A stretch of DNA of 63,152 nt, from positions 1-63,152 of the forward strand of contig NZ_BEGX01000031.1 in NCBI RefSeq assembly GCF_002583555.1, read 5' to 3'. Below, one piece after another: positions 32,307 through 41,035 of this stretch (position 1 is its first letter; every line of letters starts with the position of its first letter). Origin of the DNA: Pseudonocardia sp. N23 (GTDB lineage: Bacteria > Actinomycetota > Actinomycetes > Mycobacteriales > Pseudonocardiaceae). The notes below the pieces were generated by a model, which saw nothing but the letters and a program-made list of their open reading frames with translations, did not search any database and was not told the DNA's origin. Made by a program: the position numbers and the translations under genes.

Positions 32307-34367
32307 GTGATCATCCCGCAGTTCGGTGTGGCCGACGGCGTGGTCGTGATCGCGTACGTGGCGGCCTTGCTGGTGCCCGGAGGCCTGGTCGGGTTCGTCG
32401 GCGGCCTGCGCGGCTGGACGCTCGTCGCCTCCGCGCCGCTGTTCACCTACGCCGTGTCCGGCATCGCCGGCCCGTTGCACTCGGCGATGGGCATCCGCTG
32501 GTCACCGGTGTCGTGGGCGGTGGCCTTCGTCGTGGTGGTCGTCGTCGTGGGCGGGCTCCGGCTGGTCGTCCGTCGCCGGCGCGGGGCGCCCGAGCCGGGT
32601 CCGACGATGCCGCCGTGGAGCCTGGCCGCGCAGCTCGCCGTCGTGGCCGCGACGGTCGTCGCCACCCTGGTGGGGATCGTCGTGATCCTCGGCGGCATCC
32701 GGACACTCGGCGCGATCCCGCAGGACTGGGACGCCGTGTTCCACGCCAACGGCATCCGCTACATCGCCACGACCGGCGACGGGTCGCTCTACGGGATGGG
32801 CCTCATCAACTGGTACGAGCCCGGCGCGCCGCCGATCTTCTACCCGAACGCCTACCACCTCCTCGGGACGGTCGTCTACGAGCTGACCGGCGCGACCGTC
32901 CCGACGGTCCTCAACGCCCACACCGTCCTGATCCCGGGGCTGATCGGGCTGTCGCTGGTGGCACTGGTGCGTCGCTACGGGGGCCGCCCGATCGTCGCGG
33001 CCGGCGCGGCGCTCGCCGTCGTCGCCGTCTCCTCGGTCTACGACCTGCTGTGGCGCGGCCCGCTGCTCCCCTTCGCCACCGGCGTCGCGCTCACCCCGGT
33101 CCTGGTCGTGCTGGTCGTCGACATGCTCGACGCGCAGGCCCTGCGGTCGACCCTGCGGCCCGCGCTGCTCTTCGCGCTCGGCATGGCGGGCCTGCTGTGC
33201 CTGCACCCCGCGATCCTCATCGGCGCCGTCCTGTTCACCCTGCCCGCGCTGGTGCAGCGCTGGTGGACCGCACCGGCCCGGGCGCCGCGCGAGATCGGGC
33301 TGCTCGTGGTCGCCGGGGTGCTGGCCGCCATCGCGTGTACCGCGCAGCTCGCCGGCACATTGAGCAGTGCCGGCAACCTCGCCGCGATCAGCTGGCCCGC
33401 CGACCTCTCGACGTCGACGGCCGTCGGCCAGGTCCTGACGTTCGGCCACGGCAGCGACACCATCCAGCTGTGGCTGACGGCGTTCCTGCTGGTCGGCGTG
33501 CTCACCTATCGCCGGCTCGGGTCCCTGCGCTGGGTCGGCTTCACCGCCGCGATCTTCGCCGCACTGTTCGTCGTCGCCGCGGCGTCGAGCGCGCCGTGGG
33601 CGAAGACGATCACGAGCCTGTGGTGGAACGACCGCTGGCGGCTCATCGCGCTGACCGCGGTGCCGCTGTGCATCGTCGTCGGGCACGGCCTCGGCGAGCT
33701 GCAGCGCCTGCTCGTGACGGCACTGTCCCGCATCGCCGACGCGGCCAGGCACCGCCCCCCGGAGGCTCTGCCGTCGCAGAGCCCGACGACGCAGCGCGTG
33801 CTGGCCGTCGCAACGTCCGTCGTCGTCCTGCTGGCCTTCGTGGTGCTCACCCGCGGCCTGTACACCGCCCGCGACCAGGCCCGGATGATGCAGAACAGCG
33901 GCAACGGCCCGGCCGTGTCCGGGCTGGAGATCGTCGGGATGGAGGAGATCGCCAGGATCGTCCCGCCCGGCGAACGCGTCCTCAACGACCGCGGTGACGG
34001 CTCGACCTGGCTCTACGCCCTGACCGGCCTGCAGCCGGTCGCCGGCCACTACGACGGCTTCCGCACCGGCCCGGACGCCGGCCTGCTCGCGCAGCGCTTC
34101 AACCAGTATCCCGACGACCCCGCCGTGCGCACGGCCGTCCAGCAGCTCGACATCGAGTACGTGCAGCTCGACGCCGGGTTCCTGCGCAGCGACGCGGCCC
34201 GCGCACCCGGGCTGACCGGCCTCGCCGGCGCCGACTGGCTCACGGTCGTCTACCGCAACCCAGACGTGGTCCTCTACCGGATCGACCCGCCCGGCACCGA
34301 GCGGACGTCGGCGGAGTCCCGGGCCGGTGTCCCCGCAGGTCCGCTGCTCTCCGACGGCTCCGGGTGA
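32307..34367 (+). CDS. DUF6541 family multi-pass membrane protein
   Basis: A 686-residue protein with about twelve hydrophobic helices and a C-terminal outer domain (from about 540). The sequence GDGSLYGMGLINWYEPGAPP after a helix, then FYPNAYHLLGTVVYELTGA, is characteristic of DUF6541 as recalled. The topology is GT-C-like, with acidic residues in the first large loop (PQDWDAVFHANGIRYIATTGDG). It probably transfers or handles a lipid-linked sugar, but no activity is known for the family. Start: GTG 32307 has an AAGAGG site; ATG 32262 would overlap the likely -10. It heads the glycan module and is divergent from glf. Confidence 0.75.
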   Translation: MIIPQFGVADGVVVIAYVAALLVPGGLVGFVGGLRGWTLVASAPLFTYAVSGIAGPLHSAMGIRWSPVSWAVAFVVVVVVVGGLRLVVRRRRGAPEPGPTMPPWSLAAQLAVVAATVVATLVGIVVILGGIRTLGAIPQDWDAVFHANGIRYIATTGDGSLYGMGLINWYEPGAPPIFYPNAYHLLGTVVYELTGATVPTVLNAHTVLIPGLIGLSLVALVRRYGGRPIVAAGAALAVVAVSSVYDLLWRGPLLPFATGVALTPVLVVLVVDMLDAQALRSTLRPALLFALGMAGLLCLHPAILIGAVLFTLPALVQRWWTAPARAPREIGLLVVAGVLAAIACTAQLAGTLSSAGNLAAISWPADLSTSTAVGQVLTFGHGSDTIQLWLTAFLLVGVLTYRRLGSLRWVGFTAAIFAALFVVAAASSAPWAKTITSLWWNDRWRLIALTAVPLCIVVGHGLGELQRLLVTALSRIADAARHRPPEALPSQSPTTQRVLAVATSVVVLLAFVVLTRGLYTARDQARMMQNSGNGPAVSGLEIVGMEEIARIVPPGERVLNDRGDGSTWLYALTGLQPVAGHYDGFRTGPDAGLLAQRFNQYPDDPAVRTAVQQLDIEYVQLDAGFLRSDAARAPGLTGLAGADWLTVVYRNPDVVLYRIDPPGTERTSAESRAGVPAGPLLSDGSG

Positions 34368-34408
34368 CCGGGCGTCACGGTGGGCGCAGAGCCGGTCACG
34401 ACGACGAC

Positions 34409-34414
34409 TAGCCT
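34409..34414 (+). promoter_or_regulatory. -10 hexamer of the flippase gene (leaderless)
   Basis: TAGCCT followed by six bases and the GTG at 34421. The surrounding string CTAGCCTGGCG is identical to that in front of emb. Confidence 0.55.
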
Positions 34415-34420
34415 GGCGCG

Positions 34421-35707
34421 GTGACCAGCCGCGCCGAGCCGGGCAACCGCGTCCGACGCACCGGCGTCGCGGTGCAGGTCGCGGGCAGCCAGATCGGGCT
34501 GGCCCTGTCGAACTATCTGGTACTGGCCATCGCCGCGCGCCACCTCGACACCGCCGGCTTCGCGGCACTGAGCTCGTACTACCTCCTGATCAACACCGTC
34601 GGCCGCGGCCTGTTCGCGGCGGTGGAGCTGGAGGCGACGCGCGCGGTCGCCGACGCCGTGGCCCGCGGCCACGACACCGCCCCGGCCGTGCGTGCGGCCC
34701 GCCGCGACACGCTCCGGCTGCTCGTCGCCGCGCTGGCCCTGACGGCGCTGGCCGGTCCCCTCCTCGCCCATGCCCTCGGTTCGACCCCGCTCGCGATCGG
34801 GCTGCTCGCCGCGGGTGCGGTGACGATGGCCGCGTCGTACCTGCTGCGCGGGCCGCTCGCCGGGCGCCGTCGCTACGGTCTCTACGCCGCGACCTTCTGG
34901 ATCGAGGCGGTGGTCGGGCTCGTCGCCGCTGCTGTGTTCGTGCTGGCAGATGTGCAGGGCACCGCGTCGTGGATCGCGATCCTGGCGGTCGCGCCGATCG
35001 TGTCCGCGCTGGTCCTGGCCCGCCCGGCGACGCGCGTCCCGGCCACTCCCGGTGCCCCCGCGGCCGCTGACGCCCCGGTCCCCGCCGCCGCCCGGGGCGG
35101 TGTGTTCTGGTCGGCCGCGCTGCTGCTCGCGGGCCAGGGTGTCTGGAACCTCGCCGCCGTCTTCGTGACGTCGCGCCTCGCCGACACCCCTGCGATCGCC
35201 GCCGGTTTCGTCACCGTCGCGGTGATCCTGCGGGCGCCGGTCCTGCTGTTCCCCGCCGTCCAGGCGATCCTGCTGCCGGCGTTCGCCGCGATGCTCGGCG
35301 ACGGCGACCACTCCGGGGTGCGGACGATCGTGCGCCGCCTCGGCGTCGTCCTCGCCGGGGGCGGCGTCGTCTGGCTGGTCCTCGCGGTGTTCGTCGTGCC
35401 CTGGGCCGCGCGGCTGCTGTTCGGCGCCACCGTTGTCCCGCCCCCGTGGGTGCTCGCGGTGCTCGCGGTGTCGACGGTCGTCGGGGCCGCGGCGCAGATC
35501 GGCCAGACCCGGCTCGTCGCCGAACGCAGGCCGGCGACCGTCGCCGTGGCATGGATCGCGGGCCTCGCGCTGCTCGTCGTCATCGCGTTCCTCGCCTCCC
35601 CGCCCGTCACCGCCGCCGCGGTCGGTCAGCTCGCGGCCGCCGTCGCCGTGTTCGTGGCGCTCGCCCTGGCCGCCCGCCGTCCCGCAGACCCCGGAGCCAC
35701 ACCGTGA
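34421..35707 (+). CDS. Polysaccharide flippase-like protein (MOP superfamily)
   Basis: A 428-residue, twelve-helix membrane protein with the Wzx/MOP layout: a start with GSQIGLALSNYLVLAIAARHLDTAGFAALSSYY, a central polar loop (residues about 200-225), and a second half beginning FWSAALLLAGQGVWNLAAVFVTSRL. Such proteins flip lipid-linked glycans or precursors. The following GT2 gene starts within its stop (GTGA), so they act together. The cargo is unknown; since Wzm/Wzt already serves galactan, a second glycan is suggested. Confidence 0.85.
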   Translation: MTSRAEPGNRVRRTGVAVQVAGSQIGLALSNYLVLAIAARHLDTAGFAALSSYYLLINTVGRGLFAAVELEATRAVADAVARGHDTAPAVRAARRDTLRLLVAALALTALAGPLLAHALGSTPLAIGLLAAGAVTMAASYLLRGPLAGRRRYGLYAATFWIEAVVGLVAAAVFVLADVQGTASWIAILAVAPIVSALVLARPATRVPATPGAPAAADAPVPAAARGGVFWSAALLLAGQGVWNLAAVFVTSRLADTPAIAAGFVTVAVILRAPVLLFPAVQAILLPAFAAMLGDGDHSGVRTIVRRLGVVLAGGGVVWLVLAVFVVPWAARLLFGATVVPPPWVLAVLAVSTVVGAAAQIGQTRLVAERRPATVAVAWIAGLALLVVIAFLASPPVTAAAVGQLAAAVAVFVALALAARRPADPGATP

Positions 35708-36714
35708 CCCTCCCCTCCGTCGGCGTCGTCGTCCTTGCATGGCGTGCCGAGCCCCTGCTCGCCGAGTGCATCTCCTCGGTACTGGCGTCACGCGACGTCG
35801 ACGTCCGGATCGTGCTGGTGGACAACGGGTGCCAGCCCGGCGACCTCGCCGCGGTCGCCCCCGACGACCGGGTCTCGCTGCTCACCCCGGGCGAGAACAC
35901 CGGCTTCGCGGGCGGCTGCAACCTGGGCGTCGGGAAGCTCGGCACCGACTTCGTGACCCTGGTGAACTCCGACTGTGTGCTGGAGCCGGACACGCTCGCG
36001 CTGCTCGCCGCCGAGGCCGCCCGCCCCGACGTCGGGCCCGTCATGGCCGGCATCCGGCTGGCCGAGCCGCCCGGGCTGATCAACAGCGCCGGCAACCCGG
36101 TGCACCTCGTCGGGCTGTCCTGGGCGGGCGACATGAACAAGCCCGAGACCCGCACCGAACCGTTCGACGTGACCGGGGCCAGCGGGGCGTGCGTGATGCT
36201 GCGACGCAGGCTGTGGGACGACCTGGGCGGCTTCGACGACGCCTACTTCGCGTACCTGGAGGACACCGAGCTGAGCCTGCGGTCGTGGCGTCGCGGCCTG
36301 CCTGCGCGGTGCGTCCCGCAGGCGGTCGCCGTGCACCACTACGAGTTCTCCCGCAACAGCCACAAGATGCACCTGCTCGAACGCAACCGGCTCATGATGA
36401 TCTCGACGTTGTGGAGCACCCGCGCGCTCGTCGTCCTCGCGCCGGTGCTGCTCGTCACCGAGGTCCTGCTCACCGGCTACGCGTTCGCGTCGGGCTGGGG
36501 GAAGCAGAAGGTGACGGGCTGGGTGTGGCTGTGGCGCAACCGCGGCCACATCGCCGAGCGCCGCCGCCGGCTGCAGGCCGAGCGGACCACACCCGACACC
36601 GAGTGGATGCGACGGCTGACCCCGAACCTGGACCCGCAGGCGTTCGGCCGGGCCACCACGGTGGCGAACGCGTTCTTCCGGACGTACTGGGCTCTCGCCC
36701 GCCGCCTCGTCTGA
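35704..36714 (+). CDS. GT2 glycosyltransferase (rhamnosyltransferase-like)
   Basis: A 336-residue protein. Its GT-A domain (residues about 1-230) has VVVLAWRAEPLLAECISSVL, VLVDNG, the NTGFAGGCNLGV motif and VNSDCVLEPD, where NSD replaces DXD. It also has FDVTGASGACVMLRRRLWDDLGGFDDAYFAYLEDTELSLR, the WbbL-type acceptor/base region. One or two hydrophobic helices near residues 235-265 attach it to the membrane. Such enzymes usually use dTDP-rhamnose or similar donors, and the rml genes lie close. It could be the linker rhamnosyltransferase or specific to the neighbouring flippase; coupling favours the latter. Confidence 0.85.
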   Translation: MTLPSVGVVVLAWRAEPLLAECISSVLASRDVDVRIVLVDNGCQPGDLAAVAPDDRVSLLTPGENTGFAGGCNLGVGKLGTDFVTLVNSDCVLEPDTLALLAAEAARPDVGPVMAGIRLAEPPGLINSAGNPVHLVGLSWAGDMNKPETRTEPFDVTGASGACVMLRRRLWDDLGGFDDAYFAYLEDTELSLRSWRRGLPARCVPQAVAVHHYEFSRNSHKMHLLERNRLMMISTLWSTRALVVLAPVLLVTEVLLTGYAFASGWGKQKVTGWVWLWRNRGHIAERRRRLQAERTTPDTEWMRRLTPNLDPQAFGRATTVANAFFRTYWALARRLV

Positions 36715-36723
36715 CGGCCGCGG

Positions 36724-37143
36724 TCAGCCGCGCTGGTCGATCTCGGCCGGCGTGACGACGGGCTCGGCGATCGCCTTCGCGTCGGAGGCGTTCTTCTTCT
36801 CCAGCGCGTCGACGCGCAGCCGCAGCGCGCCGACCTCCTCGGCGAGGCGCCGGGACTGCTCCTCGAGCAGGCCGACCTCCCGCGAGAGCTGCAGCGACAC
36901 CGCGAACAGCACCAGCAGCGAGCCGAAGAACAGCAGGTTGCTGGGCGTCTGGATGCCGATCGCCCGGGCGACCCCGAGCAGCAGCGACGGGAAGATCGCC
37001 AGCACCAGGGTGCAGATCGAGATGACGACCCAGATGACGGCGTACTTCTCGCGCAGCCGGCGCCGCCGCAGCAGCTCGACGACCAGCACGAGCGCCGCCA
37101 CCGCGACGACGACGGAGAAGATCGTGAGACGGAGGTCGGTCAC
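36724..37143 (-). CDS. DUF2304 small membrane protein
   Basis: A 139-residue protein with three hydrophobic helices (LTIFSVVVAVAALVLVVELL, YAVIWVVISICTLVLAIFP, LLFFGSLLVLFAVSLQL) and a C-terminal coiled coil (LEEQSRRLAEEVGALRLRVDALEKK). This is the DUF2304 pattern, regularly paired with GT2 polyprenyl-phosphate glycosyltransferases. The start touches the GT2 stop (TAGTG), so the pair is translationally coupled. A scaffold or accessory role for the GT2 is inferred. Confidence 0.88.
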   Translation of the reverse strand: MTDLRLTIFSVVVAVAALVLVVELLRRRRLREKYAVIWVVISICTLVLAIFPSLLLGVARAIGIQTPSNLLFFGSLLVLFAVSLQLSREVGLLEEQSRRLAEEVGALRLRVDALEKKNASDAKAIAEPVVTPAEIDQRG

Positions 37144-37913
37144 TACCGGTGCTCGCTCTCCGGACGACGGCGGATCAGGGCCAGCCCGACGGCGACGACG
37201 ACCCTGACCAGGTACACCGCGGAGCGGACGGGGTTGGTGCTGGCGACGCCCGTCTCCCGGGCGCGCATGATGACCGGCACCTGCGCGACGGACAGCCCGG
37301 CGCGGTGCGCGATGACCAGCGACTCGACGGTGTCGCCGAGGTACTCCTCCGGATAGTGCTCGGCGAAGAGCGCGAGCGCCCGCGCGTGCACGAGCCGGAA
37401 ACCGGAGGTGGGGTCGGTGAGCGGGACGCCGATGATCCGGCTGAGCACCGCCGACAGCAGCCGCATCGCCCAGCGTCGCGGCCCCTTGACGACGTAGTCG
37501 CCGCGGCCGGCGAACCGGGCCCCGATGACGACGTCGATGTCGCGGACCGCGAGCAGGTGCTCGATCTCGCGCGGGTCGTGCTGGCCGTCGGCGTCGACCT
37601 GGACGACGGAGGTGAACCCGGCCTCGTGGGCGTAGCGGTAGGCGGCGCGCATGGCGCCACCGACACCGAGGTTGAACGGCAGCCGCATGACCAGCGCGCC
37701 GGCGGCGTCGGCACGCTCGGCGGTGCGGTCGGTCGAGCCGTCGTCGACGACGAGGATGTGCGCGTCGGGGCGGCCCGCCCGGATCTCGCCGATGACCTTG
37801 GCGACGGACTCCTGCTCGTTGAGCGCGGGCAGCACGACGAGCAGCCGCTGAGCGGGTGCCGGGGTGGAGCCGTTCATCGAGATCTCGACGCGCTCGAGGC
37901 CTTCCGTGGTCAC
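37143..37913 (-). CDS. GT2 glycosyltransferase (polyprenyl-phosphate sugar synthase-like)
   Basis: A 256-residue protein of the DPM1/GT2 type. It has LLVVLPALNEQESVAKVIGEI, LVVDDGSTDRTAE, PFNLGVGGAMRAAYRYA, the metal site in VQVDADGQHDP, DPTSGFRLVHARAL and a single C-terminal hydrophobic helix (AVYLVRVVVAVGLALI). The family commonly loads a sugar onto polyprenyl phosphate. The GTG at 37913 overlaps the methyltransferase stop; an ATG 36 bases later is an alternative. With DUF2304 downstream it forms a three-gene operon. Confidence 0.88.
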   Translation of the reverse strand: MTTEGLERVEISMNGSTPAPAQRLLVVLPALNEQESVAKVIGEIRAGRPDAHILVVDDGSTDRTAERADAAGALVMRLPFNLGVGGAMRAAYRYAHEAGFTSVVQVDADGQHDPREIEHLLAVRDIDVVIGARFAGRGDYVVKGPRRWAMRLLSAVLSRIIGVPLTDPTSGFRLVHARALALFAEHYPEEYLGDTVESLVIAHRAGLSVAQVPVIMRARETGVASTNPVRSAVYLVRVVVAVGLALIRRRPESEHR

Positions 37914-38521
37914 GGCCTGCTCGCCGTCGCAGCCACGGTCACGAACTCGTTGTAGGTGAAGACCTTGCCGGTGAACCGCGGCAGCGGGAACGAGAACTCG
38001 CGGCGGAAGGTCAGGCCGAGCTCGCCGACCAGCGCGCGAAGGGCGGCGTGGTCGGTGAAGACGGTGTGCGTCGAGTCGGAGGCGAACCCGCGCTCCTGGG
38101 GGCAGATCAGCACGACGGGCGAGCCGGGCCGGACGTAGCCGAGGTAGGGCCGGATGACGTCGGCGGCCGCACCCGCGTCGAGGTGCTCGACGACGTGCGC
38201 GACGAGCATCGCGTCGAACGGCTCGGTCTCCTCCGGGGGCGTGCCGAGGAACTGCGTGCTGGTCCAGGCCTGGAACCCGTTGCGCTTGCACAGCTGCACG
38301 GAGGTCTCGTTGTGGTCGACGCCGACGCTGCCCGCGGGCAGGTTGGCCAGGTTGCGGCCGATGCCGCACCCGACGTCGAGCGTGCGCCGGTCCCCGATCA
38401 GCCGGCGCAGGTTCCACCGGTAGGGCCGCTGCACGTCCACGAGATGCTTCCAGCGGGCTCCGGACAGCATCGCAAGCCGCTCGGAGTACGCCGTCGACGC
38501 CGTATCTCCCTCTCCAGCCAC
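37910..38521 (-). CDS. Class I SAM-dependent methyltransferase
   Basis: A 203-residue enzyme with a clean motif I (TLDVGCGIGRNLANLP), the acidic ribose-binding residue in GVDHNETSVQLCKRNG, and motif II/III (FDAMLVAHVVEHLDAG, YVRPGSPVVLICPQERG). The HVVEHL string is typical of UbiE/glycan-type O-methyltransferases. As first gene of the operon with GT2 and DUF2304, it probably methylates a sugar or the lipid-linked product. GTG at 38521 is fixed by TAGGGT seven bases upstream; other in-frame GTGs lie inside that promoter. Confidence 0.88.
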   Translation of the reverse strand: MAGEGDTASTAYSERLAMLSGARWKHLVDVQRPYRWNLRRLIGDRRTLDVGCGIGRNLANLPAGSVGVDHNETSVQLCKRNGFQAWTSTQFLGTPPEETEPFDAMLVAHVVEHLDAGAAADVIRPYLGYVRPGSPVVLICPQERGFASDSTHTVFTDHAALRALVGELGLTFRREFSFPLPRFTGKVFTYNEFVTVAATASRP

Positions 38522-38528
38522 GGCGCGC

Positions 38529-38534
38529 ACCCTA
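38529..38534 (-). promoter_or_regulatory. -10 hexamer of the methyltransferase operon (leaderless)
   Basis: TAGGGT on the minus strand, seven bases before the GTG at 38521. It serves methyltransferase, GT2 and DUF2304. Confidence 0.5.
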
Positions 38535-38701
38535 CCGGCCGTGCCGTGACGGTCGCCCACCGACAGGCCGCGAGCCGGACACGGCACCATCACGTCGAGT
38601 GACCGTCGTCGTCGGGGCGGCGGGCGCCGTCGGGGGGCGGGCACGCCGGGTGCGAGGATTCGCGGGACCCCGGCCCCGGCCTTCCGAAGGACCCCGCCAC
38701 C

Positions 38702-39241
38702 GTGGCAGAACTCAGTGTCGACGAGACGACGATTCCCGGCCTCCTGCACGTCACCCTGCCGGTGCACGGCGACAACCGTGGCTGGTTCAAGGAGGCCTAC
38801 CAGCAGGCCAAGCTGCGGGCCGCGGGCTTCCCCGCGTTCGACATCGTGCAGAGCAACGTGTCGTTCAACGCCGAGAAGGGTGTCACGCGCGGTGTCCACG
38901 CCGAGCCGTGGGACAAGTACATCTCGCTGGCGCACGGCGAGGCGTTCGCGGCGATCGTCGACCTGCGCCACGGCCCGACGTTCGGCGTCGTCGAGACCTT
39001 CGACCTCACGCCGGGCAACGCGATCTTCGTGCCCCGCGGCTGCGGGAACTCCTACCAGACGCTGACGCCCGACGTCGTCTACACGTACCTGGTCAACGAC
39101 CACTGGTCGCCGGACGCGCAGTACACGCTGATCAACGCCTACGACCCGGAGCTGGGGATCGACTGGCCGATCGCGGAGGCCGACGCGATCCGGTCGCAGA
39201 AGGACATCGACCACCCGCCGCTGGCGGCGATCGTCCCGTGA
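38702..39241 (+). CDS. rmlC: dTDP-4-dehydrorhamnose 3,5-epimerase RmlC (short actinobacterial type)
   Basis: A 179-residue cupin. The catalytic His lies in VTRGVHAEPWDKYISL and is followed by VDLRHGPTFGVVETFDL, FVPRGCGNSYQTL and TYLVNDHWSPDAQYTLINAYDP. The loop after the His is about four residues shorter than in standard RmlC (RGLHF..), and the usual 20-residue C-terminal tail is missing. This form resembles, from memory, the epimerase half of the fused RmlCD protein of corynebacteria. It converts dTDP-4-keto-6-deoxyglucose to the rhamno epimer. It is coupled to rmlD by a GTGA overlap. Confidence 0.85.
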   Translation: MAELSVDETTIPGLLHVTLPVHGDNRGWFKEAYQQAKLRAAGFPAFDIVQSNVSFNAEKGVTRGVHAEPWDKYISLAHGEAFAAIVDLRHGPTFGVVETFDLTPGNAIFVPRGCGNSYQTLTPDVVYTYLVNDHWSPDAQYTLINAYDPELGIDWPIAEADAIRSQKDIDHPPLAAIVP

Positions 39242-40074
39242 AGGTCCTGATCCTGGGCGCGGGCGGTCAGGTCGGGCGCGCGCTCGCCGCCGCGCTCCCG
39301 TCCGCTGTCGCGCTGAGCAGAGCGGACTTCGACATCACCGGGACCGGGCCCGAGCCCGACTGGGCCGGGTTCGACGTCGTCGTCAACGCCGCGGCGCACA
39401 CCGACGTCGACGGCGCCCAGACCCCCGACGGCCGGGTCGCGACGTGGCGGGCCAACGCCGTCGGCCCCGCGACGCTGGCCGACCGGGCCCGCCGGCACGG
39501 GTTCACCCTCGTCCACTTCTCGACCGAGTACGTGTTCGACGGCGGCAAGGCGGCGCCCTACGTCGAGGACGACCCGGTCGCGCCGCTCTCGGCCTACGGC
39601 GCGGCCAAGGCGGCGGGCGACCTCGCGGTCGCGGGCGCCGGGAGGCACTACCTCCTGCGTCCGACGTGGGTCGTCGGCGAGGGCCGCAACTTCGTCGCGA
39701 CGATGCTGGGGCTGGCCGGCCGCGGGATCGCGCCGACGGTGGTGGCCGACCAGATCGGCCGGCCGACGTTCGCGCCCGACCTGGCTTCGGCGGTCCTGCA
39801 CCTGCTGAGCACCGATGCGCCGCACGGGACCTACCACGTCACCGGCGGCGGCGATCCCGCGTCGTGGGCCGACGTCGCCCGCGCGGTGTTCGCCGCGGCC
39901 GGGCGCGACGACCTGGCCGTCACCGACACGACGACCGCGGAGTACTTCGCCGGCAAGCCCGACGTGGCGCCACGGCCGCTCAACAGCGTCCTGGACCTCG
40001 CGAAGGCGCACGCGGTGGGTGTCGCCACCCCGGACTGGAATTCGCGACTGGCCCGGTACGTCAGCCGTTCTTGA
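39238..40074 (+). CDS. rmlD: dTDP-4-dehydrorhamnose reductase RmlD
   Basis: A 278-residue SDR-extended enzyme. It has the nucleotide loop LGAGGQVGRALAAAL, NAAAHTDVDGAQ, HFSTEYVFDGGKAAPYVEDD, the catalytic pair in SAYGAAKAAGD, LRPTWVVGEGRNFV, and DQIGRPTFAPDLA. It completes dTDP-L-rhamnose synthesis with NADPH. The GTG lies inside the rmlC stop. The final 14 bases overlap the opposing rmlB stop region. Confidence 0.95.
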   Translation: MKVLILGAGGQVGRALAAALPSAVALSRADFDITGTGPEPDWAGFDVVVNAAAHTDVDGAQTPDGRVATWRANAVGPATLADRARRHGFTLVHFSTEYVFDGGKAAPYVEDDPVAPLSAYGAAKAAGDLAVAGAGRHYLLRPTWVVGEGRNFVATMLGLAGRGIAPTVVADQIGRPTFAPDLASAVLHLLSTDAPHGTYHVTGGGDPASWADVARAVFAAAGRDDLAVTDTTTAEYFAGKPDVAPRPLNSVLDLAKAHAVGVATPDWNSRLARYVSRS

Positions 40075-41035
40075 GCGGTTCCCACCAGTCGCGGCGGTCG
40101 CGGTAGAACGCCACCGTCGCGGCGAGCCCCTCGGCGAAGGGCACCTGCGGCGCGTAGCCGAGCTCGTCGGCGATCTTCGACCAGTCGACGGAGTAGCGAC
40201 GGTCGTGGCCGAGCCTGTCTGCGACCGGCCGGATCATCGACTCGTCGGCGCCGACGGCGTCGAGCAGCAGGTGGGTGAGCTCCCGGTTGCTCAGCTCCGT
40301 GCCGCCGCCGATGTTGTAGACCTCGCCCTCGCGGCCCTTCTCGGCGACCAGCTGGATGCCGCGGCAGTGGTCGTCGACATGGAGCCAGTCGCGCACGTTG
40401 GCGCCGTCGCCGTAGAGCGGCACCTTCTTCCCGTCGAGCAGGTTCGAGACGAACAGCGGGATGACCTTCTCCGGGAACTGGTACGGCCCGTAGTTGTTGG
40501 AGCAGCGCGTGATGCACACCGGCAGCCCGTGGGTGCGGTGGTAGGCGCGCGCCAGCAGGTCCGACCCGGCCTTCGACGCCGAGTACGGCGAGTTGGGCTC
40601 CAGCGGATGGGTCTCGGCCCAGGAGCCCTCGTCGATCGAGCCGTAGACCTCGTCGGTGGACACGTGCACGAACCGGCCGACGCCGGCGTCGAGCGCACCC
40701 TGCAGCAGCACCTGGGTGCCGACGACGTTGGTCGACACGAAGTCGCCCGCCCCGGTGATGGACCGGTCGACGTGGGACTCTGCCGCGAAGTGCACCACGA
40801 CGTCGGTGCCGGACATGACGTCGGCGACCGCAGTGGCGTCGCGGATGTCGCCCCGGACGAACCGGTAGCGCGGCGAGTCGGCGACCTCGGTGAGGTTGCT
40901 CAGCGTCCCGGCGTAGGTGAGCAGGTCGAACACGACGACCTCGGCGTCGGCAAAGGCCGGATGGGCACCCGTCAGCAGCTTGCGGACGTAGTTCGACCCG
41001 ATGAACCCGGCCCCGCCGGTGACCAGCACCTTCAC
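40061..41035 (-). CDS. rmlB: dTDP-glucose 4,6-dehydratase RmlB
   Basis: A 324-residue extended SDR. It has TGGAGFIGSNYVRKLL, HFAAESHVDRSI, the catalytic HVSTDEVYGSI with Thr-Asp-Glu, the YSASK pair, RCSNNYGPYQFPEKVIPLF, GDGANVRDWLHVDDHC and a C-terminal substrate-binding part ending near WWEPLKNG. All catalytic residues are present. It makes dTDP-4-keto-6-deoxyglucose. Its GTG overlaps the rmlA stop. It is last in the operon PAP2-ubiA-rmlA-rmlB. Confidence 0.97.
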   Translation of the reverse strand: MKVLVTGGAGFIGSNYVRKLLTGAHPAFADAEVVVFDLLTYAGTLSNLTEVADSPRYRFVRGDIRDATAVADVMSGTDVVVHFAAESHVDRSITGAGDFVSTNVVGTQVLLQGALDAGVGRFVHVSTDEVYGSIDEGSWAETHPLEPNSPYSASKAGSDLLARAYHRTHGLPVCITRCSNNYGPYQFPEKVIPLFVSNLLDGKKVPLYGDGANVRDWLHVDDHCRGIQLVAEKGREGEVYNIGGGTELSNRELTHLLLDAVGADESMIRPVADRLGHDRRYSVDWSKIADELGYAPQVPFAEGLAATVAFYRDRRDWWEPLKNG

